Below are positions 37,005 through 45,065 of a stretch of 59,105 bases of DNA, in pieces. The stretch lies in IMG/VR virus record IMGVR_UViG_3300009169_000025, positions 1 through 59,105 of that record; one strand, given 5' to 3'. The notes under the pieces were generated by a model, which worked only from the letters and a program-made list of their open reading frames with translations, was not told the origin of the DNA and searched no databases. Both the position numbers and the translations under genes were made by a program. Position 1 is the stretch's first letter, and the number at the start of each line of letters is the position of its first letter. This stretch comes from a virus.

Positions 37005-37631
37005 CTAGTTTTTAGGTGGAAATAAATCAGTGATGTGTAAGCCTAAAGCTTCAGAGATATGCTCTAAAGAACTAAGAATAGGATTAGTATCAGAAGTTTC
37101 TATCTGACTGATACTTGAAGCAGAAACTTTTCCATTAGTCAAATTAGAAAGAGCATTTTGAGTTAAACCTCTAGCTGTTCTAGTTTGAGAAATTACCATC
37201 CCCACATATTCAGAAAGACAAACTTCCTTCTCTTCAAAAGTAGTTACTACTACAGGAGTCTTAATAATGTACCCCCTACCTCTCTTTTCTACTGAAGGTT
37301 CTAAAGTCTCAGTTATTTGAACTTCACTTACAGTGACTTCCAAAACTTCTTCTTTAACTTCTTCAATAGGTTTTTCTTTCCAAGCATACATATATAAACT
37401 ATAAGTGTCTTCTCCAGGGCCAAATTTGTTCTGGTATGGACCTGCAGTAAACTTGGGTTTTAAAAGCTCTTCTACACTGTAGATTGAGACCTGACCAGGA
37501 TAGTCAGCACAAGTTACTCTGATTGGACAATTATGAATTTTGATAGCTGTTTCTACAAAAGTGTTGGATAATGCTATCACCCCTTCCTTAGAAGTGGTAC
37601 AATGTTTCTCTAAAAATTCTAATTTCTGCAT
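37005..37631 (-). CDS. XRE-family transcriptional regulator with N-terminal unknown domain
   Basis: 208 aa. The C-terminal 60 residues (about 146-205) form a helix-turn-helix of the XRE/Cro type: VISQTRTARGLTQNALS for helices 1-2, VSASSISQIETSDTNP for the recognition helix and turn, then LEHISEALGLHITDLF. The N-terminal 90 residues are a separate beta-rich domain, linked by an acidic Val/Glu segment (KEEVLEVTVSEVQI). It probably represses or activates phage or host promoters, and the N-terminal domain may sense a ligand or oligomerise. XRE regulators usually carry the HTH at the N-terminus, so the order here is reversed from the common one. Confidence 0.8.
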   Translation of the reverse strand: MQKLEFLEKHCTTSKEGVIALSNTFVETAIKIHNCPIRVTCADYPGQVSIYSVEELLKPKFTAGPYQNKFGPGEDTYSLYMYAWKEKPIEEVKEEVLEVTVSEVQITETLEPSVEKRGRGYIIKTPVVVTTFEEKEVCLSEYVGMVISQTRTARGLTQNALSNLTNGKVSASSISQIETSDTNPILSSLEHISEALGLHITDLFPPKN

Positions 37632-37643
37632 GTTATATTATGT

Positions 37644-38003
37644 TTATAAATTATTAATTCTCTCTTTGATACTTGCTTCACATAAGATTAGGTAGTTTAT
37701 CAGGTCACCTATCTTTTCATTTACTACTTCCTGTTCAGGAAGCCTCCCTTGTTCTATATCATTAATTATGTCTAAGAATGATACATAATGCTTAGCAGCA
37801 AAACCCCAAAGAGCTTTCTCTTCAGTAGTGTTTTGTACTCTAGCAGCAACTCTAAAATTGTGCAAAGGGTCATTGTTTCTTCTATATTCCTTACCTTTTT
37901 CTACAAGAGTCTCTTTAACTTTAATGCATCTCTGTAATACAAGAGCATCAAACTGAGTCTCAGTCATCTTAGTGTAAGTCACTGATTTAGGCTTTTCTTC
38001 CAT
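37644..38003 (-). CDS. Nmad1/DUF1599 nucleotide-modification-associated protein
   Basis: 119 aa from the start MEEKPKSVTYTKM. The core KGKEYRRNNDPLHNF, ALWGFAAKHYVSFLDII and EKIGDLINYLILCEA matches the all-alpha Nmad1 (DUF1599) family: conserved KGKEY, HNF, the KH in the central helix, and EKIGDxxNY. Iyer and Aravind linked this family to phage systems that modify nucleotides or DNA bases; its chemistry is not settled. An upstream ATG at 38027 exists but would create a 41-nt overlap with the preceding gene, whereas the chosen start leaves 17 nt, closer to the norm in this operon. Confidence 0.8.
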   Translation of the reverse strand: MEEKPKSVTYTKMTETQFDALVLQRCIKVKETLVEKGKEYRRNNDPLHNFRVAARVQNTTEEKALWGFAAKHYVSFLDIINDIEQGRLPEQEVVNEKIGDLINYLILCEASIKERINNL

Positions 38004-38301
38004 ACCAAATATCTTGAAGTTTAACAATTAACTTTTGCCACCATCTTAGAACAGTTTTTCCAGGAGCTTTATAAGAAGGTTTTTGAGGTCCTTCTGGGGT
38101 AAATTCTACACAAAGAGCTTCTCTAACCCATTTTTCAGGCTTAAATTGCTCACTTCCATAGTTTTCCCATCTAAGTAAAAGATAGATGTTTTTACCTCTC
38201 TTTTCAACAGCCATGACCCTAGCAGGGGCAGAGTTGTTTTTGTAGAGAACATAGACTTTTTCTTCAGTAAGGCTGTTCTTTCTTCTTTTAGAATTCAACA
38301 T
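37987..38301 (-). CDS. unknown 104-aa basic protein
   Basis: 104 aa, basic. The middle is a beta-barrel-like stretch (EKVYVLYKNNSAPARVMAV, NIYLLLRWENYG), followed by a proline-rich linker and an aromatic basic helix (LRWWQKLIVKLQDIWYGRK) that could be amphipathic. No family recognised. Overlaps both neighbours by 14-17 nt. Confidence 0.6.
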   Translation of the reverse strand: MLNSKRRKNSLTEEKVYVLYKNNSAPARVMAVEKRGKNIYLLLRWENYGSEQFKPEKWVREALCVEFTPEGPQKPSYKAPGKTVLRWWQKLIVKLQDIWYGRKA

Positions 38302-38509
38302 ACTCTACATTTTGTGATTGCAACTCTTTAATTAAAAGGTCATCATCTTCACTTCTTAAAGGGTCTTCTTCTAAAATGGCTTCTAAATTGTAAGCTCTCT
38401 CCTCATCTTGAGGATTGACCATAGAAGGGTTGATGTTTTTTCTTATCCAAGACTTAAGTGAAGCACTAAAGTCAGGGTGATAAGCTGTAATAATTAATGT
38501 GTGTGCCAT
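38288..38509 (-). CDS. unknown 73-aa acidic protein
   Basis: 73 aa. Begins with a hydrophobic strand (HTLIITAYH), then SLKSWIRKNINPSM and a strongly acidic helix (EEDPLRSEDDDLLIKEL). Not recognised. Overlaps the next gene by 14 nt. Confidence 0.6.
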   Translation of the reverse strand: MAHTLIITAYHPDFSASLKSWIRKNINPSMVNPQDEERAYNLEAILEEDPLRSEDDDLLIKELQSQNVEYVEF

Positions 38510-38539
38510 CTGATTAAAATTAATGAAAGCTAAGGGGGA

Positions 38540-39175
38540 CTAATCCCCCAAAGGCTTCCAAGTGTTAAAAAATTCTTCCTCCTCATTAGGGGGAAGGTCA
38601 TACTCCCAAGACCCTTGTAAAAAGTCTTGTTCTTCTAACTGGACATTAAATGTTTCTTTGACTAAGATCTTCAACTGATTTTTAGCATATAGTGTTTTAC
38701 ACAGTACATGCCTTGCAGCAGCTTTATTCTCATCTCCAAAGAAAGTATTAATCTCATTTTTGGTGTACATTAGACTATACTTACCTAGCAAAAACTTGTC
38801 ATAAGCATCAGCTAATTCAGGTGGGAATGCCAATACTATCATCTGTTTTCTGCTATTATTCTCAAGAATTGAGTCATAAGCATAATCTGTAACATAATAT
38901 TCTTGATGCTTTATCCAATCCATAAAGTTTTGGAATAAATCAGGTCTCACAAGCTTGTCTACAAGAATAAAAATATTCTTTTGACCTTCTAAATGAGTAC
39001 CTTCTAACAAAGAATCATGTATACCAAAGGCTAATTTAAAGACCAAGTTTAGCTTGGTCTTCAAAGTAGGCCCATAAAAATTTAGAGCAGGAACTAAGTA
39101 CTTAACGGTTCTGTTTACATACAACTTACCTAACTCAATTTCCATCCCTATTTTTACAACTCTAGACAATACCAT
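38540..39175 (-). CDS. unknown 211-aa protein upstream-coupled to the exonuclease gene
   Basis: 211 aa, mixed alpha/beta: LKTKLNLVFKLAFGIHDSLL and QKNIFILVDKLVRPDLFQNF in the first half, AFPPELADAYDKFLLGKYS in the middle, and an acidic tail ending NTWKPLGD. No enzyme motif found. It overlaps the exonuclease gene by 14 nt; M11 (MEIELGKLYVN) at 39145 is an alternative start without overlap. Adjacency to two nucleases hints at a recombination or repair accessory, no more than that. Confidence 0.65.
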   Translation of the reverse strand: MVLSRVVKIGMEIELGKLYVNRTVKYLVPALNFYGPTLKTKLNLVFKLAFGIHDSLLEGTHLEGQKNIFILVDKLVRPDLFQNFMDWIKHQEYYVTDYAYDSILENNSRKQMIVLAFPPELADAYDKFLLGKYSLMYTKNEINTFFGDENKAAARHVLCKTLYAKNQLKILVKETFNVQLEEQDFLQGSWEYDLPPNEEEEFFNTWKPLGD

Positions 39176-40331
39176 CCCATGATACTAATAATGGGGTTAA
39201 ACCTGCTTCTTGAATCTTTCTTTCTTCATTAAAACCATTCTCTGAATGATAAATATAAAGGTCTAAGAGTTGTTCAAAACCTAGAATCTGATGTTGAATG
39301 ATAGCACTTGCCATACCATCTCCATTAAACATATCTGTTTCATGTAAAGATATAGCTCTTCTACCAAATCTACCCATTTCAAGTAGACTCTTATCAACAA
39401 TATAGACTAAAGGCTTTCCTTGATATGAAGTAGATTCTACTACAAATTGGAAAGGTTTTACCACATCAGAACCATCAGGAACTGCAAAGTGTGAGTGTAA
39501 TGCTAGGGTGTACCAAGCAGCTTGAATATCATATCTTCTGGCTTTAATGCTACTAGGGAAATAAAAAGTATTTCCATTCATAGTCTTCAAGTCAATTCCT
39601 GTGATAGAAAGAATTTTTCCTTCAATATCTCTTTCTACAATAACCATGTCTAACAACCCTTTACATTGTACTCCTCTGTACTCAAAGTAAATAGGAAACT
39701 GGTAATAAATTGTTATGTGTGGTAATGCTTCAAAAAACACTCTATCAAAGAATGCTGAGGTTCTAGGATTACTGCATAAAGATATTACAATACTTGCAAT
39801 AGTTTCTGCTTGTGTTTTGCTGATAACCCTTTTCCCAAAGGCCTTGCATAAATCCATGAAATACTCAGTTCCAGGTTCAATGATGTTCTTTAACTTGGCA
39901 TCTGCTCCCCATCTAGGTTGCCACTCTGCTCTATCACAGGCATCTAGAATATATGAAGGGTGATCTTTCAAATCACCTACAAAATCTATAAAAGAAGTTA
40001 CAGGTAAAGGCTCATCTTGTCCCTGTATTACTTCTAAATGCTCTGCATAGTCCTGCAATAAATCTTGATGAACTGACTGCAAGATTCCTATCACAGTTTC
40101 AGAAGGAAGTTTCTCCACTCCTGAAATGTAATACTCTGCCTCAAAGGCTTCTCTTGAATTAGTTAATATACAATCTACTGCAGAACCTATAACAAAATGC
40201 TCTGCTGAGGAGTCTTCTACTTTATGAAAGGACCCTAAGTCCCCCAATAATCTTTTTAATTTTGACTGACCTAATGCACTAGATTCATAATACTCTAGTA
40301 CTTCTTCCTTTGTGGCTACTATTACTGACAT
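39162..40331 (-). CDS. PD-(D/E)XK exonuclease (RecE/Cas4-like, DUF3799 type)
   Basis: 389 aa. The nuclease core is readable: GSAVDCIL (about 49-56), CKGLLDMVIV with D228, TGIDLKTM with D247 and K249 (the D-x-K of the PD-(D/E)XK fold), and RRYDIQAAWY with Q270 and Y274, the conserved QxxxY helix of the RecB/RecE/Cas4 group. Phage enzymes of this class resect DNA ends and work with annealing or strand-exchange proteins; the Sak4-like ATPase encoded in the same operon could be such a partner. It overlaps the resolvase-like gene upstream by 10 nt. Confidence 0.85.
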   Translation of the reverse strand: MSVIVATKEEVLEYYESSALGQSKLKRLLGDLGSFHKVEDSSAEHFVIGSAVDCILTNSREAFEAEYYISGVEKLPSETVIGILQSVHQDLLQDYAEHLEVIQGQDEPLPVTSFIDFVGDLKDHPSYILDACDRAEWQPRWGADAKLKNIIEPGTEYFMDLCKAFGKRVISKTQAETIASIVISLCSNPRTSAFFDRVFFEALPHITIYYQFPIYFEYRGVQCKGLLDMVIVERDIEGKILSITGIDLKTMNGNTFYFPSSIKARRYDIQAAWYTLALHSHFAVPDGSDVVKPFQFVVESTSYQGKPLVYIVDKSLLEMGRFGRRAISLHETDMFNGDGMASAIIQHQILGFEQLLDLYIYHSENGFNEERKIQEAGLTPLLVSWDGIV

Positions 40332-40834
40332 GCTACATACTGTTTTAAGATTACTTCTTGTTTAAAGTGGTCAAGTGTCATGCCTACAACTGTTTTGAAA
40401 TCAGAGTTCAAGTCAAACTTGAAGTCCTTCATCATAGAATACTCTAGATCAGGACTTTTACTTCTGAATACATCAAACTGTATTAAGGACATATACACCA
40501 TTTCCATGTCCGGAGTCCTTTTAACTCCAGGCTTACCTTGTTTGTAATGAAACAATATACAAGGTCTTTTTGTAACTTCATCTTCAGGGGGAAACATAGC
40601 AGTAATGGATGTTGCCATCATAAATAATTCCTTACCAGGATTCATATTCTTTTGGACACCAGCCTTAATCTGCACATTGAAAGGTATATACAACAAATCA
40701 ATCTTTGCATTGTCATGTTTTTTACTTCCAAATCTAGCAGTTTCACAGAAAACAAAGCCTAATTCTCTAAAGAACTTGGCATAATGTCTCTCTGCAGAAC
40801 TACCCTTTCTTTTGTTTGTGGCTCCTAATCCCAT
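40322..40834 (-). CDS. Holliday junction resolvase-like PD-(D/E)XK endonuclease
   Basis: 170 aa. The N-terminal half carries the Hjc-type order: KGSSAERHYAKFFRELG (E15), a segment with R34 and K38-K39, KIDLLYI with D46, and VQIKAG with Q55-x-K57. That is E...D...(Q)xK of a compact PD-(D/E)XK nuclease. A likely role is resolution of recombination or replication intermediates before packaging. A 47-nt gap separates it from the ubiquitin-like cassette upstream, the largest gap in this part of the operon. Confidence 0.7.
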   Translation of the reverse strand: MGLGATNKRKGSSAERHYAKFFRELGFVFCETARFGSKKHDNAKIDLLYIPFNVQIKAGVQKNMNPGKELFMMATSITAMFPPEDEVTKRPCILFHYKQGKPGVKRTPDMEMVYMSLIQFDVFRSKSPDLEYSMMKDFKFDLNSDFKTVVGMTLDHFKQEVILKQYVACQ

Positions 40835-40881
40835 ATAAGATTTTTAAGGTTATAACTAAAAAACTTACATACCTTTGGGAA

Positions 40882-42024
40882 CTATTCTGTGTCATCTATA
40901 AGCTCTATAGGACTTGTATTATATCCTACTCTTCTTGCACTTCTCCAAGTAACCTCTCCTACTTGAACTGTAGTCTCATCAGCAGTATAACCTACAGCAT
41001 GATTAGCATGTGTAAGGCCTTCTGCTGTACTAACAAGATTCATATAAGATTGCATTTGCATATTGTACTCATTTTGGAGAGGTCTCATTCTTTCTACTAA
41101 AGAGTCTACAGGATGAGGTCTTCTTTCAGTGATAGTTACTTCACTAGAAACAGGGTCCATAGCTACAAGATAAGGTGATTCTGTATGGGCAAAATCACTC
41201 CAAGTTGCAGCTTCTCTTTCCATCTCTTCTCTTTCTGCCTGATCTTCATCATGGTAGTTAGTCTCAAAGATTGGTAAAAGTTCAACAGGTTCAGAGTCAA
41301 ATAGTAGAGCTTCTTCTTCTACAGATAGTTCATGGTCTTGAATAGATTCAGGTACTTCTAACTCCTCAAACACAAAAGAGTCCTCTTCTTCTATGTGTAG
41401 GAATGTGGGCAGTACCCTATTCATGTACTCCTCTAATTGGCTAACAGAGTTAGCTTTAGGGATTTCAAAAATGTTTGCAAAGGTATTCTTTTCAATTTCT
41501 GATGAGGTAATCACTCTTACCTCTATACCTTTTTGATAGCAAGACAATAATAATTCTTTTTGAAACCTTCTGTTTAAAGGAGCAAGATTGGGGTCAGTAA
41601 AGAAAGATGTGGAATAAAACAAAACAAAATTTTTATTGTCAACAGGGTTGACTTCTGACCCATATCTCAGCTCAGAGAACTTTCTGATGTCTGGGTCTTG
41701 ATAAGCTTGTCTAGACATGCCTAACACCATAAGAGGAATCCCTTCCTCAGTGTACATTGCACCTTTCAAGAAGTAATAGAACTTACCACCTATAGTAATT
41801 TTTCTTGGGGCAATAGCCATTTCTAAAGCATCCTTTATGTGCTTTAAAGTATTAGGTTTTCTAATAGAGCCCTTTTCAAAAGAAGGTCTCTGATAAAATT
41901 GAACCCCACCATCCTGATAATGAGTATGAAAAGCATAGATAGGAATGTAGGCATTAGCTGCTAATACAGTAATTTTAAAAGGATCATTGGTCAAGCTTCC
42001 TAGTGTGGAGACAATTATTCTCAC
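40882..42024 (-). CDS. unknown 380-aa protein at the end of the ubiquitin-like cassette
   Basis: 380 aa. Residues 1-200 are alpha/beta with several hydrophobic strands (RIIVSTLGSL, KNFVLFYSTSFF, GIEVRVITSSE). Residues about 215-290 are very acidic (EEEDSFVFEELEVPES, EREEMEREAATW). The rest is polar, ending TSPIELIDDTE. I recognise no family. It overlaps the E1-like gene by 4 nt (ATGA), so it is co-translated with it and is the best candidate for a cassette-specific partner or target. PRTRC-type systems also carry non-Ub-like partner proteins, but I cannot match it to one. Confidence 0.7.
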   Translation of the reverse strand: MRIIVSTLGSLTNDPFKITVLAANAYIPIYAFHTHYQDGGVQFYQRPSFEKGSIRKPNTLKHIKDALEMAIAPRKITIGGKFYYFLKGAMYTEEGIPLMVLGMSRQAYQDPDIRKFSELRYGSEVNPVDNKNFVLFYSTSFFTDPNLAPLNRRFQKELLLSCYQKGIEVRVITSSEIEKNTFANIFEIPKANSVSQLEEYMNRVLPTFLHIEEEDSFVFEELEVPESIQDHELSVEEEALLFDSEPVELLPIFETNYHDEDQAEREEMEREAATWSDFAHTESPYLVAMDPVSSEVTITERRPHPVDSLVERMRPLQNEYNMQMQSYMNLVSTAEGLTHANHAVGYTADETTVQVGEVTWRSARRVGYNTSPIELIDDTE

Positions 42025-42722
42025 AGTTCAGAAGCTGAATAGTTCATAGGAACTACAAATTCATAGTAGAAAGGGACTTCTCTGATAGTTTCTCCACTAT
42101 AAATGTTGGCAATATGGTTAGTAAAATAAGAAGTCATAAGAGTTCCTATCATTGCTGCAGTATGAGAGCTTTGTTTCATAGTACAAGGAGCTTCCTCCAC
42201 TACTGAATCATGAAACAAATGGTCTTTTTCATACCTGTCAGCATTCTCTGGAGTAACACAGAATATCTGTAGTTGCTCTATCTCTAGTCTACCATCTATA
42301 AAGATTGGAATTACCCCTGGTGGAGCTGTGCTCCAGGACTTCTTCCAGACATGAAACAATGCATTTCTTGCTTCCATATTGTCAAAAGCTGAAAACATAA
42401 AGTGATGTGTCATTGTATTCATATCAATTCTTTCATTGAATGTAGATAAAGGAATATTACAAAAAGCTGCTACAACTCTTGCTACTGCTGTTACTTTAGG
42501 TTGACCTAAGTCTTGTTGCATAAATAATTGACCACCTAGATTGTGATCCTCTACAGTATCAAAGTCATAGAGATTAACTCTAAAACCTATCTTGGTTAAG
42601 AAATAACATAACCAAGAACCAATACCACCTGCACCACCTACCATGCACACTTCATTGTTTCTAGGAAACCATGGTGCATCTTTAAATCTAGACTGCTGGG
42701 TTGTGTCTCTTGTCTGTCTCAT
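42021..42722 (-). CDS. E1-like (ThiF/MoeB fold) activating enzyme
   Basis: 233 aa. The Rossmann nucleotide loop is VGGAGGIGSWLCYFL (29-35), then VNLYDFDTVEDHNLGGQ with D53/D55 and N61, QPKV with K76, and SAFDNMEAR with D114: the ATP-binding order of ThiF/MoeB/E1 enzymes, which adenylate a C-terminal glycine of a ubiquitin-like protein. The usual N-x-x-R-Q is N-L-G-G-Q here, so the motif arginine is missing. No CxxC zinc pairs are present. C180 (EEAPCTMKQSSH) is the best candidate for a thioester cysteine. It overlaps the JAB gene by 35 nt and the following gene by 4 nt. Confidence 0.88.
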   Translation of the reverse strand: MRQTRDTTQQSRFKDAPWFPRNNEVCMVGGAGGIGSWLCYFLTKIGFRVNLYDFDTVEDHNLGGQLFMQQDLGQPKVTAVARVVAAFCNIPLSTFNERIDMNTMTHHFMFSAFDNMEARNALFHVWKKSWSTAPPGVIPIFIDGRLEIEQLQIFCVTPENADRYEKDHLFHDSVVEEAPCTMKQSSHTAAMIGTLMTSYFTNHIANIYSGETIREVPFYYEFVVPMNYSASEL

Positions 42723-43947
42723 TTTCCATAAATTTAAAAATCATTGCATCAATAGTTTTAACAGATAACCCTATCTCTGGATAAAGTAACTGCAAGTCTT
42801 TAAGCACATCAATGACCTCATAAGTCTTCTCAATAAAGTCTCTACTGTTTGAATTAGGGAAATGCTGATTAAAAGTTGTAGCATAATCATTAATCACAGA
42901 CTTAGCAAGTTCTGCAGGAGTCAAATTAAAGTCAGCTACTACATCTAAAACATCTTCTAAAGTCTCAAAATCATCTATTGGACCATTAGTAAAATCAAAT
43001 AAAGACTTACAAAAGTCATAGATTGCCTTTTCTTCTAGGTCCTCTTCTTCTAGGTCATCAATAAGATTAGAAGGAACATCCCAATCATCAAAGAGATTTT
43101 TTTGCTCTTTTTGATGATTCTGTTGAAAGCTTTTGTTCCAGCTTTCCATTTCCCTCTCTTCTTGGGATTTGTAGAATTGCCTGGGATTGCTTTTATTAGG
43201 ATTACTACTAGGAGTTCTCTGCCATCCTGAACTTTTTGCAGGCAAGTTAGAAGGGTACTCAACTTTCTTTACAGGTTTAGGCTCCATGATTTTTGCTACT
43301 TGAACTGAGAATTGGTCTGTAACTAGAATTGTGCTTTCAGGAGCATCAATATCACAGTCATAGATAAATAACTTCTTAGTGTTAACTTCAAAGTCTTGTT
43401 TCTCAATAACATAATTATGGCCTTCAGCATTTTTAGCTGTATAAGGAACCTGTTTAATATCCTTCTTAGCTTCTCCAATGAAAGCAACTTTGGCAATAAA
43501 GTCCATGTAGTTGTTTACAATAAAAGAAAGATAGAAGTTATGTGCCGGAGCATTGTCATTAAGCTCTGCCATATCTGTACCTGAGAAGAAAACACTCATT
43601 ACATTGTGGCTGTGAATATGACCTAATTTCCAAGTACATCTTTCTTCAAAATCTTCTTCAATGAAGTCAATAAATCTATCATCAAGATGGTATTCAGTAT
43701 AAGCTGAACTACCCATATCTAAAGGAAGTATTGTCTTTAAAGTGATTTTGAATGTGCCAGGTTTTTCAATACTACCCTCTGTAGTATAAAATAGAGCACC
43801 TGACCACTCTACTTTTGGTATGTTTTTACATAGATACTGAATCTGATGTAACACTTCTATTGGCATTACTAAGGGAATGGTAGATTTTAATTCCACTTTT
43901 GGTAACTGCCTTGCTATAGATTCTTGACTCAAGTTGGCTAAGGACAT
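42688..43947 (-). CDS. JAB/MPN metallopeptidase with long C-terminal extension
   Basis: 419 aa. The JAMM zinc site is complete: E47 (KVEWSGALFY) and HSH-x7-SxxD at 112-125 (HSHNVMSVFFSGTD: H112, H114, S122, D125). JAB peptidases remove or process ubiquitin-like proteins. Beyond about residue 200 come a Pro/Ser/Asn-rich linker and an acidic helical C-terminal region (about 285-410) that may bind a partner. The first 122 nt overlap the end of the E2-like gene in another frame; M28 (43866) would still overlap by 41 nt and would cut the first strand of the fold, so I keep the longer start. Confidence 0.88.
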   Translation of the reverse strand: MSLANLSQESIARQLPKVELKSTIPLVMPIEVLHQIQYLCKNIPKVEWSGALFYTTEGSIEKPGTFKITLKTILPLDMGSSAYTEYHLDDRFIDFIEEDFEERCTWKLGHIHSHNVMSVFFSGTDMAELNDNAPAHNFYLSFIVNNYMDFIAKVAFIGEAKKDIKQVPYTAKNAEGHNYVIEKQDFEVNTKKLFIYDCDIDAPESTILVTDQFSVQVAKIMEPKPVKKVEYPSNLPAKSSGWQRTPSSNPNKSNPRQFYKSQEEREMESWNKSFQQNHQKEQKNLFDDWDVPSNLIDDLEEEDLEEKAIYDFCKSLFDFTNGPIDDFETLEDVLDVVADFNLTPAELAKSVINDYATTFNQHFPNSNSRDFIEKTYEVIDVLKDLQLLYPEIGLSVKTIDAMIFKFMENETDKRHNPAV

Positions 43948-45019
43948 CTTTTAAAAAATTAGGATAAACAATAAGGTTTTCTAAAGGGACAATAGGTTGA
44001 TTTCTTGTGTCCTCTTTAATTAATTTGGCAAACACTTTCTTGCCTCTGAAAATAGTGTATTCTGTATGAGCAGTAACATCAAAATCTTTTTCAGATTGTT
44101 GATCAGCTTTCATTTGAAGAAATTCAGCAAAAGTATTAGGTACTTTAGAAACTAAAATAGTTTTGTATTTATCAAAAGTAAAACATTGTAGTACTAGAGT
44201 TTTTACAAACTCATCAGCTTTTTCATTAGGTCTAATCCTGTACAATCCTCTTTCAACATAGAAATCTAAGTTTAAGGGAATTTTATCAGTTTGGATTCTT
44301 TTGACAACAGTGTTGACATAGTTTTGGTTTGCAGAAGTAACTCTGTCATTAAGAGCATTTTTAATGTCTCTTATCTTTCTATAAGGAACACCCTCTAAAG
44401 ATTCCCAAGTAACCATAGAATCAACACAGAAAAGATACAATTCATATCTATCCCAGTCCATTTCTACTTCAAACTCAGCTATCATTCTACTTACATCAGT
44501 ATCTCCACCTACACAAAAAGTTGTAACATAGAAAGGTTGTGTTTGCCAGGAACTATGGCCAGGTAAATGACTTTGCTGATAAGAAGCAGCCACTTCTAGT
44601 TTAGTCTTACTAAATCTACCACCCATAGGATGTTTAGTGTAGATATGTCCTCCATTATTAGGGTTATAAGCTACTTGATGAACTATTACTAAATCTTTGA
44701 TTGTGTGTAAATCTCCATTACTATTTGTAATGGTAAACTGTGGATAAAGAACTTTAAAGTAAGGATAGAAACCAGATCCATCATAAATAAAACCTAAATC
44801 ATACAAGTTTTTGTACTTAGCATTAAACAAATCTAATAGCTTGTAAAACTCATTGATAGCTTTTTGATTAGGATTGTTTTGTCTTTCAAAATGTAGTCTG
44901 CCTTTGTCAAATAGAAACTGTAAAAAGTCTTTGTCTTTATGCGTGTTCATTAGCATAGCATTATGAACTATTTTACTAAGTCCATCATAAGTTGCTAGTG
45001 GATTATCAATTATATTCAT
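43826..45019 (-). CDS. prokaryotic E2-like (UBC-fold) protein
   Basis: 397 aa. The central region (about 85-185) follows the E2 layout: strand FTITNSNGDLHTIKDLVIVHQ, strand/turn HIYTKHPMGGRFSKTKLE, then SYQQSHLPG with H151 where E2 enzymes have the HPN/HPH element, and FYVTTFCVGGDTD with C169 as the likely catalytic cysteine. Prokaryotic E2-like families with SHLP...FCxG are known from phage and PRTRC-like operons. N-terminal helices (1-70) and a C-terminal domain (200-397) are unassigned. It is placed between the Ubl gene and the JAB gene, preceded by a hairpin that may set its expression below that of the Ubl gene. Confidence 0.72.
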   Translation of the reverse strand: MNIIDNPLATYDGLSKIVHNAMLMNTHKDKDFLQFLFDKGRLHFERQNNPNQKAINEFYKLLDLFNAKYKNLYDLGFIYDGSGFYPYFKVLYPQFTITNSNGDLHTIKDLVIVHQVAYNPNNGGHIYTKHPMGGRFSKTKLEVAASYQQSHLPGHSSWQTQPFYVTTFCVGGDTDVSRMIAEFEVEMDWDRYELYLFCVDSMVTWESLEGVPYRKIRDIKNALNDRVTSANQNYVNTVVKRIQTDKIPLNLDFYVERGLYRIRPNEKADEFVKTLVLQCFTFDKYKTILVSKVPNTFAEFLQMKADQQSEKDFDVTAHTEYTIFRGKKVFAKLIKEDTRNQPIVPLENLIVYPNFLKDVLSQLESRIYSKAVTKSGIKIYHSLSNANRSVTSDSVSM

Positions 45020-45031
45020 AACTTGAAAATT

Positions 45032-45058
45032 AAAGGGCTTATATTACCTAAGCCCTTT
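45032..45058 (-). terminator. hairpin between Ubl and E2-like genes, likely attenuator
   Basis: Perfect 10-bp stem (45032-45041 with 45049-45058, AAAGGGCTTA/TAAGCCCTTT) around a 7-nt loop. On the - strand it follows the Ubl stop by 7 nt and is followed by AATTTTC, a short U-rich tail. It probably lets only part of the transcription pass into the E2, JAB and E1 genes. Confidence 0.75.
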
Positions 45059-45065
45059 GTTAATA

